This document shows, in pieces, positions 7,825 to 15,873 of a stretch of DNA of 50,551 nt (position 1 is the first letter of the stretch; each line of letters opens with the position of its first letter). Under the pieces are notes generated by a model. The model did not search any database, was not told where the DNA came from, and saw nothing but the letters and a program-made list of their open reading frames with translations. The position numbers were made by a program, and so were the translations under genes. Source of the stretch: Clostridia bacterium (GTDB lineage Bacteria; Bacillota; Clostridia; Christensenellales; Borkfalkiaceae); the NCBI GenBank assembly GCA_021202395.1, contig JAJQDC010000054.1:1-50551 (forward strand). Direction: 5' to 3'.

Positions 7825-7853
7825 TTGACATTATACTACCATAGTGGTATAAT
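7825..7853 (+). promoter_or_regulatory. Consensus promoter with embedded palindrome (toxin-antitoxin operon)
   Basis: TTGACA at 7825-7830, a 17-bp spacer and TATAAT at 7848-7853. TACCA-TAG-TGGTA at 7837-7849 is a perfect inverted repeat that overlaps the spacer and the first bases of the -10 box, a natural operator for the XRE-type protein encoded by the second gene. Confidence 0.8.
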
Positions 7854-7877
7854 ATTTAAAAAGTGAGATTTATTACT

Positions 7878-8546
7878 ATGATTTTGTATCACGGAAGCAA
7901 AGAGATTGTACAAAAGCCAATTTACGGCAAAGGCAAAAAGACAAACGACTATGGTTCAGGTTTTTACCTTACCCCTGAATATAAACTCGGCTGCGAATGG
8001 TCTGCTTCAAGCGATATGGACGGATATGTAAACGAATACGAATTTAACGCAAACGATTTGTCCGTTCTTAATCTTAACGATAAGCAGTATTCCATATTGC
8101 ATTGGCTTACTATGCTTGTACAAAACCGCAGTTTTGGTACTACTTCATCTCTTATGCAGGAAGCCAAAGACTATCTGATAAATAACTTTTCCATTGATAA
8201 AACGCCTTATGATTATATCGTGGGCTACCGCGCCGATGACTCTTACTTCTCCTTTGTAAGAGATTTTTTGTCAAGCACAATTTCCCTGCAAAAACTTGCA
8301 GAAGCTATGAAACTCGGCAGGCTTGGTATTCAATACGTTCTGATTTCCCAAAAAGCCTTTGATAATATATCTTTTATTAAAGCCGACCAAGTAAGCCATA
8401 CTATTTATTACAGCAAAAGAATGGTACGCGATGAAAAAGCCCGCAAAAACTACATTACGACACGAAGCAGTGCCGCACAGGGCTTGTATATGCTGAATAT
8501 TTTACAGGAGAACATTTCGCCCGATGATAAACGATTATACCTGTAA
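7878..8546 (+). CDS. DUF3990 ADP-ribosyltransferase-like toxin
   Basis: A 222-residue DUF3990 protein. The N-terminal YHGS (H5-G6) and DYGSGFYLT at 24-32 match the first conserved blocks of ADP-ribosyltransferase folds, to which DUF3990 is related. The family is found beside HTH proteins in Firmicutes and is thought to be the toxin of a toxin-antitoxin pair. The ATG at 7878 begins with the typical MILYHGS; the GTG at 7863 would add five residues without a better ribosome site. The stop codon lies 23 bases inside the next gene, so the two are coupled. Target is unknown. Confidence 0.75.
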   Translation: MILYHGSKEIVQKPIYGKGKKTNDYGSGFYLTPEYKLGCEWSASSDMDGYVNEYEFNANDLSVLNLNDKQYSILHWLTMLVQNRSFGTTSSLMQEAKDYLINNFSIDKTPYDYIVGYRADDSYFSFVRDFLSSTISLQKLAEAMKLGRLGIQYVLISQKAFDNISFIKADQVSHTIYYSKRMVRDEKARKNYITTRSSAAQGLYMLNILQENISPDDKRLYL

Positions 8547-9144
8547 CATTTTAAGACGGTTGCTTGCCGAATGTTTTGATTACGCCCTTGATACGCTTGA
8601 GCTTGATCCCGAAAAATTTACTGAGATTTTCTGTAATTCTTCAATAACGAAGGAAGTTGAACACAGAAACCCCAAATATTTTTGCGGTATTGCCGGCAGT
8701 GAACTCTGTGAAATAATCCTGTCTGAAGCGAGTATATCGATTACACCAAAGCCCTATGTTTCCATTGACAGGTCAGCTTATTACTGGTGCGGAGATTATC
8801 TTGGTTATTACCAGTATCAAAAGGAGTTTTCGTTCAAGTACATTTTTTCTTTTGTGTCTGTCTCTACTCTTTTGAATATGTATCCCGTTTACCACGAAAT
8901 GGATATAACAAATTTCGTAGAAGAATTAGACAGACTTAATAAAAAAGCACCTTCACGGTTAAGCCTTTTAAGGCAACAAGCACATTTAAGCCAGTCTGAA
9001 CTTGCCATTGCTTCACAAATTTCAATAAGGACGATACAGGCTTACGAGCAAAAATCTAAAGACATAAATAAAGCCGAAGCCGCAACAGTTTTGAAATTAG
9101 CCCGTATATTAGGTTGCACCGTACCTGACCTTTTAGAGCAATAA
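8524..9144 (+). CDS. XRE-type HTH protein, probable antitoxin of DUF3990
   Basis: A 206-residue protein with two parts. Residues 1-140 are a family-specific domain containing SIDRSAYYWCGDYLGYYQ and MYPVYHEMDI. Residues about 142-206 are an XRE helix-turn-helix (SRLSLLRQQAHLSQSELA...SIRTIQAYEQ...). It overlaps the DUF3990 gene by 23 bases; an AGGAG lies 13 bases upstream. By analogy with similar pairs it should neutralise the toxin and repress the operon through the palindrome in the promoter. That role is inferred from arrangement. Confidence 0.75.
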   Translation: MINDYTCNILRRLLAECFDYALDTLELDPEKFTEIFCNSSITKEVEHRNPKYFCGIAGSELCEIILSEASISITPKPYVSIDRSAYYWCGDYLGYYQYQKEFSFKYIFSFVSVSTLLNMYPVYHEMDITNFVEELDRLNKKAPSRLSLLRQQAHLSQSELAIASQISIRTIQAYEQKSKDINKAEAATVLKLARILGCTVPDLLEQ

Positions 9145-9162
9145 TTTCATAGTAATTTTTAT

Positions 9163-9192
9163 AATTGGGCGGCACATATGTGCCACCCAATT
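9163..9192. terminator. Palindrome after the toxin-antitoxin operon
   Basis: A 30-bp palindrome (AATTGGGCGGCACAT and its near-complement) with a single mismatch pair and no loop. The GGCACATATG core is echoed at 45371-45380. It may act as a terminator or be a protein-binding site. Confidence 0.5.
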
Positions 9193-9255
9193 ACATGTTT
9201 ATAAGAATATCTTTTATCTTTTACTTTTCAATATTATTACGTATTTTAGTGTATA

Positions 9256-9280
9256 GCGGCGGGCACATATTGCCCGCCGC
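9256..9280 (+). terminator. Strong GC hairpin
   Basis: GCGGCGGGCA (9256-9265) pairs perfectly with TGCCCGCCGC (9271-9280) around a 5-nt loop, followed by ATTATATT. Probably a terminator, though the tail is weak. Confidence 0.5.
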
Positions 9281-9311
9281 ATTATATTGCATTATACTAA
9301 TCTATTTAAAA

Positions 9312-9350
9312 TTACGCCCTCGGATTACGGATATTTGCCTGGGCGGCTGC
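9312..9350 (-). pseudogene. Second, diverged copy of the ppdK 3' end
   Basis: On the minus strand these 39 bases read AAAQANIRNPRA followed by a stop; the intact ppdK ends AAAQANIKNPRA. The two 39-bp stretches (9312-9350 and 9408-9446) differ at about nine positions, mostly synonymous, so this is a homologous remnant and not a recent exact duplication. It may be debris of a paralogous dikinase or a scar of an element that inserted at the gene end. Confidence 0.6.
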
Positions 9351-9360
9351 TTTTTGCTAT

Positions 9361-9383
9361 ACGACATTGCTTCGCAATGTCGT
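9361..9383. terminator. Hairpin after ppdK
   Basis: ACGACATTGC (9361-9370) pairs with GCAATGTCGT (9374-9383) around TTC. It lies between the two ppdK ends. No T-run follows on the minus strand, so termination is only possible. Confidence 0.4.
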
Positions 9384-9407
9384 GTCGCACACCTTGCAGC
9401 CTTACAC

Positions 9408-12059
9408 TTACGCCCTGGGGTTCTTTATGTTCGCCTGGGCGGCTGCAAGACGCGCGATGGGCACACGGTAAGGTGAGCAGCTTACATAATCAAGCCCTAT
9501 CTGGTGGCAGAACTCGATTGATGAAGGGTCGCCGCCGTGTTCGCCGCAGATGCCGCAGTGAAGTTCAGGACGGGTCTTTTTACCAAGCGTTACAGCCATT
9601 TCCATAAGTTTACCAACGCCAGTTGTGTCAAGCTTTGCAAACGGATCAAATTCGTAAATCTTATTGTTGTAGTAAGCGGGAAGGAACTTGCCTGCATCAT
9701 CACGGCTGAAGCCGAAGGTCATCTGCGTAAGGTCGTTTGTACCGAAGCAGAAGAATTCTGCGTCCTTTGCAATTTCGTCTGCTGTAAGTGCGGCACGGGG
9801 AATTTCTATCATGGTGCCTACTTCGTATTTAAGGTTTACGCCTGAAGCTGCTATTACTTCGTCTGCAGTTTTAACTACAGTCTTTTTAACGAATTCAAGT
9901 TCCTTTGTTTCACCAACAAGGGGAATCATAATTTCGGGAACGACGTTCCATTCGGGATGGCGCTTCTGTACGTTTATGGCAGCCTTAATTACAGCGTTGG
10001 TCTGCATAACTGCAATTTCGGGATAGGTAACGGTAAGGCGGCAGCCGCGGTGCCCCATCATGGGGTTAAACTCGTGAAGGTCAGATATAATCTGCTTGAT
10101 CTGTGCTACTGTCTTATTCTGTGCCTTTGCAAGAGCCTTGATGTCCTCATCTTCGGTAGGAACAAACTCGTGAAGGGGCGGGTCAAGGAAACGTATAGTT
10201 ACGGGCTGCCCTTCAAGAGCTTCCATAAGGTCTTCAAAGTCTGCCTGCTGCATAGGCTCTATTTTTGCAAGTGCGGCTTCGCGCTCTTCTACTGTATCAG
10301 AGCAGATCATTTCGCGGAATGCACCAATTCTTTCGGGATCAAAGAACATATGCTCCGTACGGCAAAGACCGATGCCCTGTGCGCCGAATGCAGCAGCCTG
10401 CTTTGCGTCTGCAGGGGTATCTGCGTTTGTACGTACGCCCAATGCCTTGTACTTGTCGGCAAGTTCCATTATCCTGCCGAAGTAACCGCTGTTGGGGTCT
10501 GCAGGTACTGTGGGAATGATGCAGTCGTAAATGTTACCTGTAGAGCCGTCAAGCGAAAGGGCGTCGCCTTCTTTGAACACTTTGCCGGCAAGGGTAAACT
10601 GCTTATTCTCTTCGTCCATCTTTATATCGCCGCAGCCTGATACGCAGCATGTACCCATGCCGCGGGCAACAACTGCCGCGTGGGAAGTCTGTCCGCCGCG
10701 GACGGTTAAAATACCCTGAGCGTACTTCATGCCTTCGATATCTTCGGGAGAGGTTTCAAGGCGCACAAGAACAACCTTTTTACCTGCTTTACCCTGTATA
10801 ACTGCGTCTTCTGCGGTGAACACAATACCGCCTGCAGCTGCGCCGGGGGAAGCTGCTATACCTTTACCTACCACGTTATTCTTGTCGGCATCCTTTAATG
10901 CCTTGGGGTCAAACTGGGGATGAAGGAGCATATCCAGAGACTTTGCATCTATCTGCATAAGAGCTTCTTTTTCTGTAATCATGCCTTCGTCTATAAGGTC
11001 GCAAGCGATCTTTATAGCGGCGGCTGCGGTACGCTTACCGTTACGTGTCTGTAACATGTAAAGCTTGCCGTCTTCTATAGTGAATTCCATATCCTGCATA
11101 TCGCGGTAATGGTTTTCAAGTATCTGGCATACTTCGGTAAAGCGCACATATGCGTTTTCAAGACCGGGGGTTGTAGCCATTTCCTGTATAGGTCTGGGGG
11201 TACGGACGCCTGCAACGACGTCTTCGCCCTGTGCATTTACAAGGAATTCACCCATAAGCCCCTTTTCGCCTGTAGCGGGGTTACGGGTAAAAGCAACGCC
11301 TGTGCCTGACGTATCGCCCATGTTGCCGAACGCCATCATCTGTACGTTTACGGCTGTACCCCAGGAATAGGGGATATCGTGGTCCATACGGTATACGTTT
11401 GCACGGGGGTTGTCCCACGAACGGAATACGGCTTTAACTGCTTCAAAAAGCTGTTCTTTGGGATCGTCGGGGAAGTCTTTACCGAGCTGGTTTTTATATT
11501 CTGCTTTAAACTGGTGGGCAAGTGTTTTAAGATCTTCGGCAGTAAGTTCAACGTCGTAGGTAATGCCCTTTTCTTCCTTCATTTTGTCGATAAGTTTTTC
11601 AAAATACTTTTTACCGACTTCCATTACGACGTCAGAGAACATCTGTATAAATCTGCGGTAGCAGTCCCACGCCCAGCGGGGGTTGCCAGATTTTTCTGCT
11701 ATGGCGTTTACAACGTCTTCGTTAAGACCTAAGTTAAGTATGGTATCCATCATACCGGGCATAGAAGCCCTTGCGCCGGAACGCACCGAAACAAGAAGGG
11801 GATTTACCTTATCGCCAAACTTCTTGCCGCAGATCTTTTCCATTTTGTCTACGTATTCAAGAATTTCTGCCTGGATATCGGGGTTGATTAACTTGCCATC
11901 TTCGTAATACTGGGTGCAGGCTTCGGTAGAGATTGTAAAGCCCTGCGGAACGGGCAAGCCGATGTTCGTCATTTCCGCAAGGTTAGCACCCTTGCCGCCT
12001 AAAAGGTTGCGCATGCCTGCGTTGCCTTCGGTAAACAGATAGCAATACTTTTTTGCCAT
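9408..12059 (-). CDS. ppdK: Pyruvate, phosphate dikinase
   Basis: An 883-residue dikinase that interconverts pyruvate + ATP + Pi with phosphoenolpyruvate + AMP + PPi. The N-terminal nucleotide-binding domain begins KKYCYLFTEGNAG; the swivelling domain has the phosphorylated histidine in GGQTSHAAVVARG (about H456); and the C-terminal barrel has the catalytic cysteine in LHCGICGEHGGDP (about C832). Length and motif spacing match the Clostridium symbiosum enzyme. The ATG at 12059 has GGAGG nine bases upstream, better than the ATG 24 bases earlier. In anaerobes it usually runs toward ATP using pyrophosphate in glycolysis, which fits the ion-pumping pyrophosphatase in this window. Confidence 0.97.
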   Translation of the reverse strand: MAKKYCYLFTEGNAGMRNLLGGKGANLAEMTNIGLPVPQGFTISTEACTQYYEDGKLINPDIQAEILEYVDKMEKICGKKFGDKVNPLLVSVRSGARASMPGMMDTILNLGLNEDVVNAIAEKSGNPRWAWDCYRRFIQMFSDVVMEVGKKYFEKLIDKMKEEKGITYDVELTAEDLKTLAHQFKAEYKNQLGKDFPDDPKEQLFEAVKAVFRSWDNPRANVYRMDHDIPYSWGTAVNVQMMAFGNMGDTSGTGVAFTRNPATGEKGLMGEFLVNAQGEDVVAGVRTPRPIQEMATTPGLENAYVRFTEVCQILENHYRDMQDMEFTIEDGKLYMLQTRNGKRTAAAAIKIACDLIDEGMITEKEALMQIDAKSLDMLLHPQFDPKALKDADKNNVVGKGIAASPGAAAGGIVFTAEDAVIQGKAGKKVVLVRLETSPEDIEGMKYAQGILTVRGGQTSHAAVVARGMGTCCVSGCGDIKMDEENKQFTLAGKVFKEGDALSLDGSTGNIYDCIIPTVPADPNSGYFGRIMELADKYKALGVRTNADTPADAKQAAAFGAQGIGLCRTEHMFFDPERIGAFREMICSDTVEEREAALAKIEPMQQADFEDLMEALEGQPVTIRFLDPPLHEFVPTEDEDIKALAKAQNKTVAQIKQIISDLHEFNPMMGHRGCRLTVTYPEIAVMQTNAVIKAAINVQKRHPEWNVVPEIMIPLVGETKELEFVKKTVVKTADEVIAASGVNLKYEVGTMIEIPRAALTADEIAKDAEFFCFGTNDLTQMTFGFSRDDAGKFLPAYYNNKIYEFDPFAKLDTTGVGKLMEMAVTLGKKTRPELHCGICGEHGGDPSSIEFCHQIGLDYVSCSPYRVPIARLAAAQANIKNPRA

Positions 12060-12182
12060 TTGATACTTCCTCCATAAATTCATAGATATAGTTATTTATT
12101 TAACCATAATATTTTATTATAAATATAATTTTAATGCAAGCGTTTAAAGGGTAAAATAAAAGAATTATTTTATATTGTATAT

Positions 12183-12476
12183 TTAAATTGTTTTTAAAAA
12201 TATGGCAAGTGCATGCTTTTGCTGTTTATTTAATTTTCTTACCGCTTCTGAAAGTTCATCTGCGTTTTTATCGGGATTTTCTATCTCGGCAAAAAATTCA
12301 GATAATGTAATTCCAAATGCACCGCAAATAGCACGTAAAGTGCTGAGTTTAGGTTCAGCTTTTCGCGAATACAGATTATTTAAAGTTGACTGGGTTAACA
12401 TTGCCTCCATAGCAAGATTATTTACCGACCACCCCCTTTCTTTGCGCAGCTCATCAATCTTTTCAAGAACTTCCAT
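12183..12476 (-). CDS. XRE-family transcriptional regulator
   Basis: A 97-residue single-domain regulator. The HTH spans about residues 8-60 (RKERGWSVNNLAMEAMLTQS...), followed by a short Lys-rich helix. AAGGA lies six bases before the start. It is transcribed away from the lipoprotein gene, and the shared 143-bp region contains several TTAAC/AGTTA inverted repeats, so it probably controls that gene and perhaps itself. Confidence 0.85.
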   Translation of the reverse strand: MEVLEKIDELRKERGWSVNNLAMEAMLTQSTLNNLYSRKAEPKLSTLRAICGAFGITLSEFFAEIENPDKNADELSEAVRKLNKQQKHALAIFLKTI

Positions 12477-12529
12477 AGTTATCCTTCCTGTATATTATGT
12501 TAATATACAAGAATATTAAACCCGTATGA

Positions 12530-12582
12530 GTTAATCTCTTTAACCCTTAACAGTTGACATATTAACTAATTTGAGTTATAAT
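12530..12582 (+). promoter_or_regulatory. Lipoprotein promoter with candidate XRE operators
   Basis: TTGACA at 12554-12559, a 17-bp spacer and TATAAT at 12577-12582. Inverted repeat TAACT-N6-AGTTA (12563-12578) fills the spacer, and GTTAA-N5-TTAAC (12530-12544) lies just upstream. The spacing suggests repression by the divergent XRE protein. Confidence 0.75.
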
Positions 12583-12619
12583 TTGTTTAAGATTAATATA
12601 AAAAGGAGATTATTTCTTT

Positions 12620-13792
12620 ATGAAGAAAAAATTATCTGTAGTATTTTTAGCTGTTATATCATGCTTTGTCTTTTGCTTTAGCGCAGCATCATGTACCGAT
12701 AAACATACGCACCTATTAACTCATTACAATGCAGTAGAAGCCACCTGCACTGAAGATGGCAATACCGAGTATTGGTATTGCACAGAATGTTTTAAATACT
12801 TTTCTGATAAAAGCTGCAAAAATGAAATAAATCTGTCTGATACCGTAATAAGTAAAACCGGTCATAGTTTTACAAATTATATATCCGACAACAATGCTAC
12901 CTGCACGGAAAACGGAACAAAAACTGCAACATGCGACAATGACGGCTGTTCTGTAACAAACACCATTACCAATGAAAATTCAGCATTAGGTCATATTTTT
13001 ACCAACTATATTTCCGATAACAATGCTACATGTACTAATGATGGTACCAAAACGGCACAGTGCGAACGGGACGGATGTTGTGCAACAGACACTATTACAG
13101 AAGAAAATACTGCATCAGGGCACGATTACAATACAGAAAATATACAATGGGTATGGGACGGATATACATCTGCAACCGCCACGCTGATTTGCAATAACGA
13201 TAACAGCCATAGATATTCTATTACGGCAACAGTTAGCAGCGAAATTACACAGGCTGCCACCTGCCAGGATACAGGTATTAAAACTTACACAGCATCAGTA
13301 AGTTATTCTGGCAAAATATTTACCGATACAAAAACAGAAGTATTAGAAAAAACTTCTCATTCCTTAGTTACAGAATACCGTGAAGATGAAGACTGGATAT
13401 GGGGCTACAATGTAACCCACTGCGAAACTTGCTCTTACGAATATGAGACTGCCGTACCAGAAATTGAATTTAAAACCTTTCAAAGAATTGGTTACGGAAC
13501 AACAGTAACACCTATGGGTGTAACAAACAACATAATATATCGTGTACAATTTACCGGCGGGTACGGCGAGCTGACCTATAATTTTAAAGTATACGCATCA
13601 CGCGATTATACAAATGTACCGGTTTATTATGAATACACTACCACTCAAACTGAAAGCTTTACGTTTTATTGTCCGTATTCAACATCAACAATGGCTGAAG
13701 CATTAGAAAAATATGTGATTGTAATAACGGTAACAGATTCTAAAGGACACAGTATTTCTGCTCCGCTTGCCGCTAATTTTACCGTTTATTAA
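12620..13792 (+). CDS. Secreted lipoprotein with tandem Cys-rich repeats
   Basis: A 390-residue exported protein. A hydrophobic signal of about 24 residues ends in a lipobox-like SAASC with C25 as the probable lipid-modified cysteine. Three or so repeats of about 45 residues follow, each with ATCTENGTKTATC and DGC segments (for example SDNNATCTENG and SDNNATCTNDG). This is the Cys-pair beta repeat found in many surface proteins of gut Firmicutes. The last 120 residues look like an immunoglobulin-like domain. AGGAG lies 11 bases before the ATG. Ligand unknown; regulation likely through the divergent XRE gene. Confidence 0.8.
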   Translation: MKKKLSVVFLAVISCFVFCFSAASCTDKHTHLLTHYNAVEATCTEDGNTEYWYCTECFKYFSDKSCKNEINLSDTVISKTGHSFTNYISDNNATCTENGTKTATCDNDGCSVTNTITNENSALGHIFTNYISDNNATCTNDGTKTAQCERDGCCATDTITEENTASGHDYNTENIQWVWDGYTSATATLICNNDNSHRYSITATVSSEITQAATCQDTGIKTYTASVSYSGKIFTDTKTEVLEKTSHSLVTEYREDEDWIWGYNVTHCETCSYEYETAVPEIEFKTFQRIGYGTTVTPMGVTNNIIYRVQFTGGYGELTYNFKVYASRDYTNVPVYYEYTTTQTESFTFYCPYSTSTMAEALEKYVIVITVTDSKGHSISAPLAANFTVY

Positions 13793-13806
13793 TTTTTCAG
13801 ACAATT

Positions 13807-13843
13807 AAATAATGGGGCAACGCATTGCGTTGCCCCATTATTT
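13807..13843. terminator. Bidirectional terminator
   Basis: A 17-bp perfect stem (13807-13823 with 13827-13843) with a 3-nt loop, A-rich on one side and T-rich on the other. It separates the convergent lipoprotein and recO genes. Confidence 0.9.
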
Positions 13844-13863
13844 ACAATACAAAATAAAATTTA

Positions 13864-14586
13864 TTACACATTCAACAGGCGTATGTATTCAGAAAGGGCA
13901 TTAAGGCGGTAATCGGTTTTTACGGCAAAATATTCCCTTAAAAGGCGCAAGGCGCGCAGCACGCCGTCGGGCGTAACAGACGGATCTTCATAGCCGCCGC
14001 TTGCCGCTACAAGGCACCTGTATGTGCTTTGGCTTACCCCTGCACCGCCGCCGCACCCGCGGCAGGTAAATATACCTGCATTGAAATCAAAACGGACGCT
14101 GTCTTTATCTCCCAGCGGAGAGCCGCATACTGCACAGCCGCCGAAAGAAAAGCCGTAGCCGGATAAAGTAAGGGCACGCACAAGAAATTTTATTAAAGCA
14201 AAACCTTCACTGTAAGAGCACATGTCTGACAAAGTTTTTACCGCCAGAGAAAAAAGCTCGGGTACGGCGTCGTTTTCTATAGTTAAAGCGCTGAGCGCTT
14301 CGCACAAAGAAGACGCTGCATAAAACTTGTTTATATCGCAGCGTAAATCGTAAAAACTTTCACTTTCAGATGCGTTAATTACGGTATATCTGCCACCCTT
14401 TTGAGAAAGTATGTATTCAGCGAAACAAAAAGGCTGGGCTGCAAATTTAAGCTTTGCACCCGCCTTTTTTACCCCTTTTATGCCTGCGGTAATCTTGCCG
14501 CATTCTGCCGAAAACAGGGTAAGTATTTTATCATTTTCGCCGTAATCTGTAGCCCGTATCATAAGGGCGTTTACTTTTACTTCCAT
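13864..14586 (-). CDS. recO: DNA repair protein RecO
   Basis: A 240-residue RecO, which helps RecR load RecA onto SSB-covered single strands. The N-terminal OB-fold begins VNALMIRATDYGENDKILTLFS. A zinc site formed by CAVCG and CRGCGG lies near 150-175. It is the last gene of the yqfC-to-recO operon, but a repeat cluster of about 200 bases separates it from yqzL. Confidence 0.95.
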   Translation of the reverse strand: MEVKVNALMIRATDYGENDKILTLFSAECGKITAGIKGVKKAGAKLKFAAQPFCFAEYILSQKGGRYTVINASESESFYDLRCDINKFYAASSLCEALSALTIENDAVPELFSLAVKTLSDMCSYSEGFALIKFLVRALTLSGYGFSFGGCAVCGSPLGDKDSVRFDFNAGIFTCRGCGGGAGVSQSTYRCLVAASGGYEDPSVTPDGVLRALRLLREYFAVKTDYRLNALSEYIRLLNV

Positions 14587-14609
14587 AGGTGTTAATTATT
14601 AGGTATTGT

Positions 14610-14820
14610 ATGTTTGCGGTTATAATAAGGTTAGTTCAATACATCGTCCCGCTCTTGGCTCCCTTATTAGGGGAGCTGCCCAAAGGGCTGAAGGGTTCAC
14701 CTTATTTATATGGTATAAAACCCTTCCACCGCAAGCGGTCCCCCTTCCCTAATAAGGACGGCAAGGTGCGGTAATGTGCTTCCTTACCCCACAGAGACGG
14801 CAAGACAGCGCGTCATAGTG
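14610..14820. repeat. Intergenic repeat cluster B inside the era-recO operon
   Basis: Contains the GGCTCCCTTATTAGGGGAGC module (14657-14676), with a variable hairpin GCCC-AAA-GGGC (14678-14688) ahead of GAAGGGTTCAC, and a second module, AACCCTTCCACCGC-AA-GCGGTCCCCC near 14719-14744. The same modules are in clusters D, E and F. The repeats interrupt a gene order that is otherwise tight. Confidence 0.85.
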
Positions 14821-14825
14821 CCCCG

Positions 14826-14933
14826 TTACTGCTTACCGTTAAGTTCTTTATACAGCATATAGTAGCTAACCTTTCCCGTTTTCTGGAACATCTTCCAGGC
14901 GAGCTCTGCCGCATCCTTATCCCTTTGCTTCAT
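14826..14933 (-). CDS. yqzL: YqzL-like small protein
   Basis: A 35-residue ORF reading MKQRDKDAAELAWKMFQKTG and ending in YYMLYKELNGKQ. Bacillus subtilis YqzL, a protein of similar size at the same place between era and recO, has the same pattern of a Trp-x-hydrophobic-Phe helix, TG, and a YLLFKEL-like end. An AAAGGGGGTG ribosome site precedes the ATG. Function is unknown in all members. Similarity plus position makes it a real gene. Confidence 0.85.
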   Translation of the reverse strand: MKQRDKDAAELAWKMFQKTGKVSYYMLYKELNGKQ

Positions 14934-14975
14934 GCGCCACCCCCTTTACAACAAGGTTGCGCATTACTTAAAAAA

Positions 14976-15869
14976 TTATTTGTCTTTTTTTATTTCGTAG
15001 CCGTAATCTTTTACCAGACCGGGGCGGTCGCGCCAGTCTTCTTTTACCTTTACGTACGTTGTAAGGAACACTTTTGCACCCAGAAATTTTTCCATATCCT
15101 GCCGTGCAAAAGAAGATACTTCTTTTATAGCCCTGCCCTGGCTGCCAATTAATATTGCTTTATGCGAAGCCTTTTCGCAGATAATATCAAGATTTATATC
15201 GTAAACGCCGTTTTCTTTCTGTTTGAACGTATTTACTACCACCGCAATTCCGTGGGGCACTTCTTTATCGAATTTAAGAAGAATCTTCTCTCTCATAATT
15301 TCTGCTATCATGAACTTTTCGCTTTTATCTGAAACTATGTCGTCTTGTATAACCTTATCCCCTTGCGGCATGGCGGCGGCAAGAGCTTTTTCTAACGCCG
15401 CAACATTGGTGCCTTTGCGGGCAGAAACGGGGTAAACGTCGCAGTCTATACCCGCTTCGTACAGCCGTTTTACGTCTTCTGCAATGTTTTCTTTAGGCAT
15501 GATATCTATCTTGGTATAAGCTATAATCATGGGTATTTTTAAGGCAAAATACTTTTTCATAAGCTGGATATCGCTTTCGGAAATGCCGCCGTGCCCGTCG
15601 TGGACGTACATTATAAGGTCTACGTCTTTGGCGGTATTTTCGGTAGTTTTCATCATAAGGTCGGTTAAATACGTCTTGCTCTTGTAAATGCCCGGTGTAT
15701 CCACAAACACAAGCTGGTAGTCGCTTTTGGTAAGAATACCAAGCACCGCGTCGCGCGTGGTCTGCGGCTTGGGCGACACTATGCTCACCTTTTCGCCCAC
15801 AAGAACGTTTATAAGCGTGCTTTTGCCTGCGTTTGCCTTGCCGATTACTCCTATAAATCCACTGCGCAT
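14976..15869 (-). CDS. era: GTPase Era
   Basis: A 297-residue GTPase that binds the 3' end of 16S rRNA and assists assembly of the 30S subunit. G1 is GKANAGKS at 10-17 (commonly GRPNVGKS); G3 is DTPG near 56; G4 is TKID near 117. A C-terminal KH domain carries KAILIGSQGRAIKEV near 237-252. It starts four bases after ybeY. Confidence 0.97.
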   Translation of the reverse strand: MRSGFIGVIGKANAGKSTLINVLVGEKVSIVSPKPQTTRDAVLGILTKSDYQLVFVDTPGIYKSKTYLTDLMMKTTENTAKDVDLIMYVHDGHGGISESDIQLMKKYFALKIPMIIAYTKIDIMPKENIAEDVKRLYEAGIDCDVYPVSARKGTNVAALEKALAAAMPQGDKVIQDDIVSDKSEKFMIAEIMREKILLKFDKEVPHGIAVVVNTFKQKENGVYDINLDIICEKASHKAILIGSQGRAIKEVSSFARQDMEKFLGAKVFLTTYVKVKEDWRDRPGLVKDYGYEIKKDK

Positions 15870-15873
15870 AATT

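Noticed and set aside
9165..9607. Overlapping plus-strand ORFs after the toxin-antitoxin operon
   Set aside because: They read across palindromes and antisense to the ppdK 3' end and have no ribosome sites.
14589..14774. Plus-strand ORF in the era-recO gap
   Set aside because: It consists entirely of repeat module sequence (PLLGELPKGLKG type), which gives similar false ORFs in clusters D and F.
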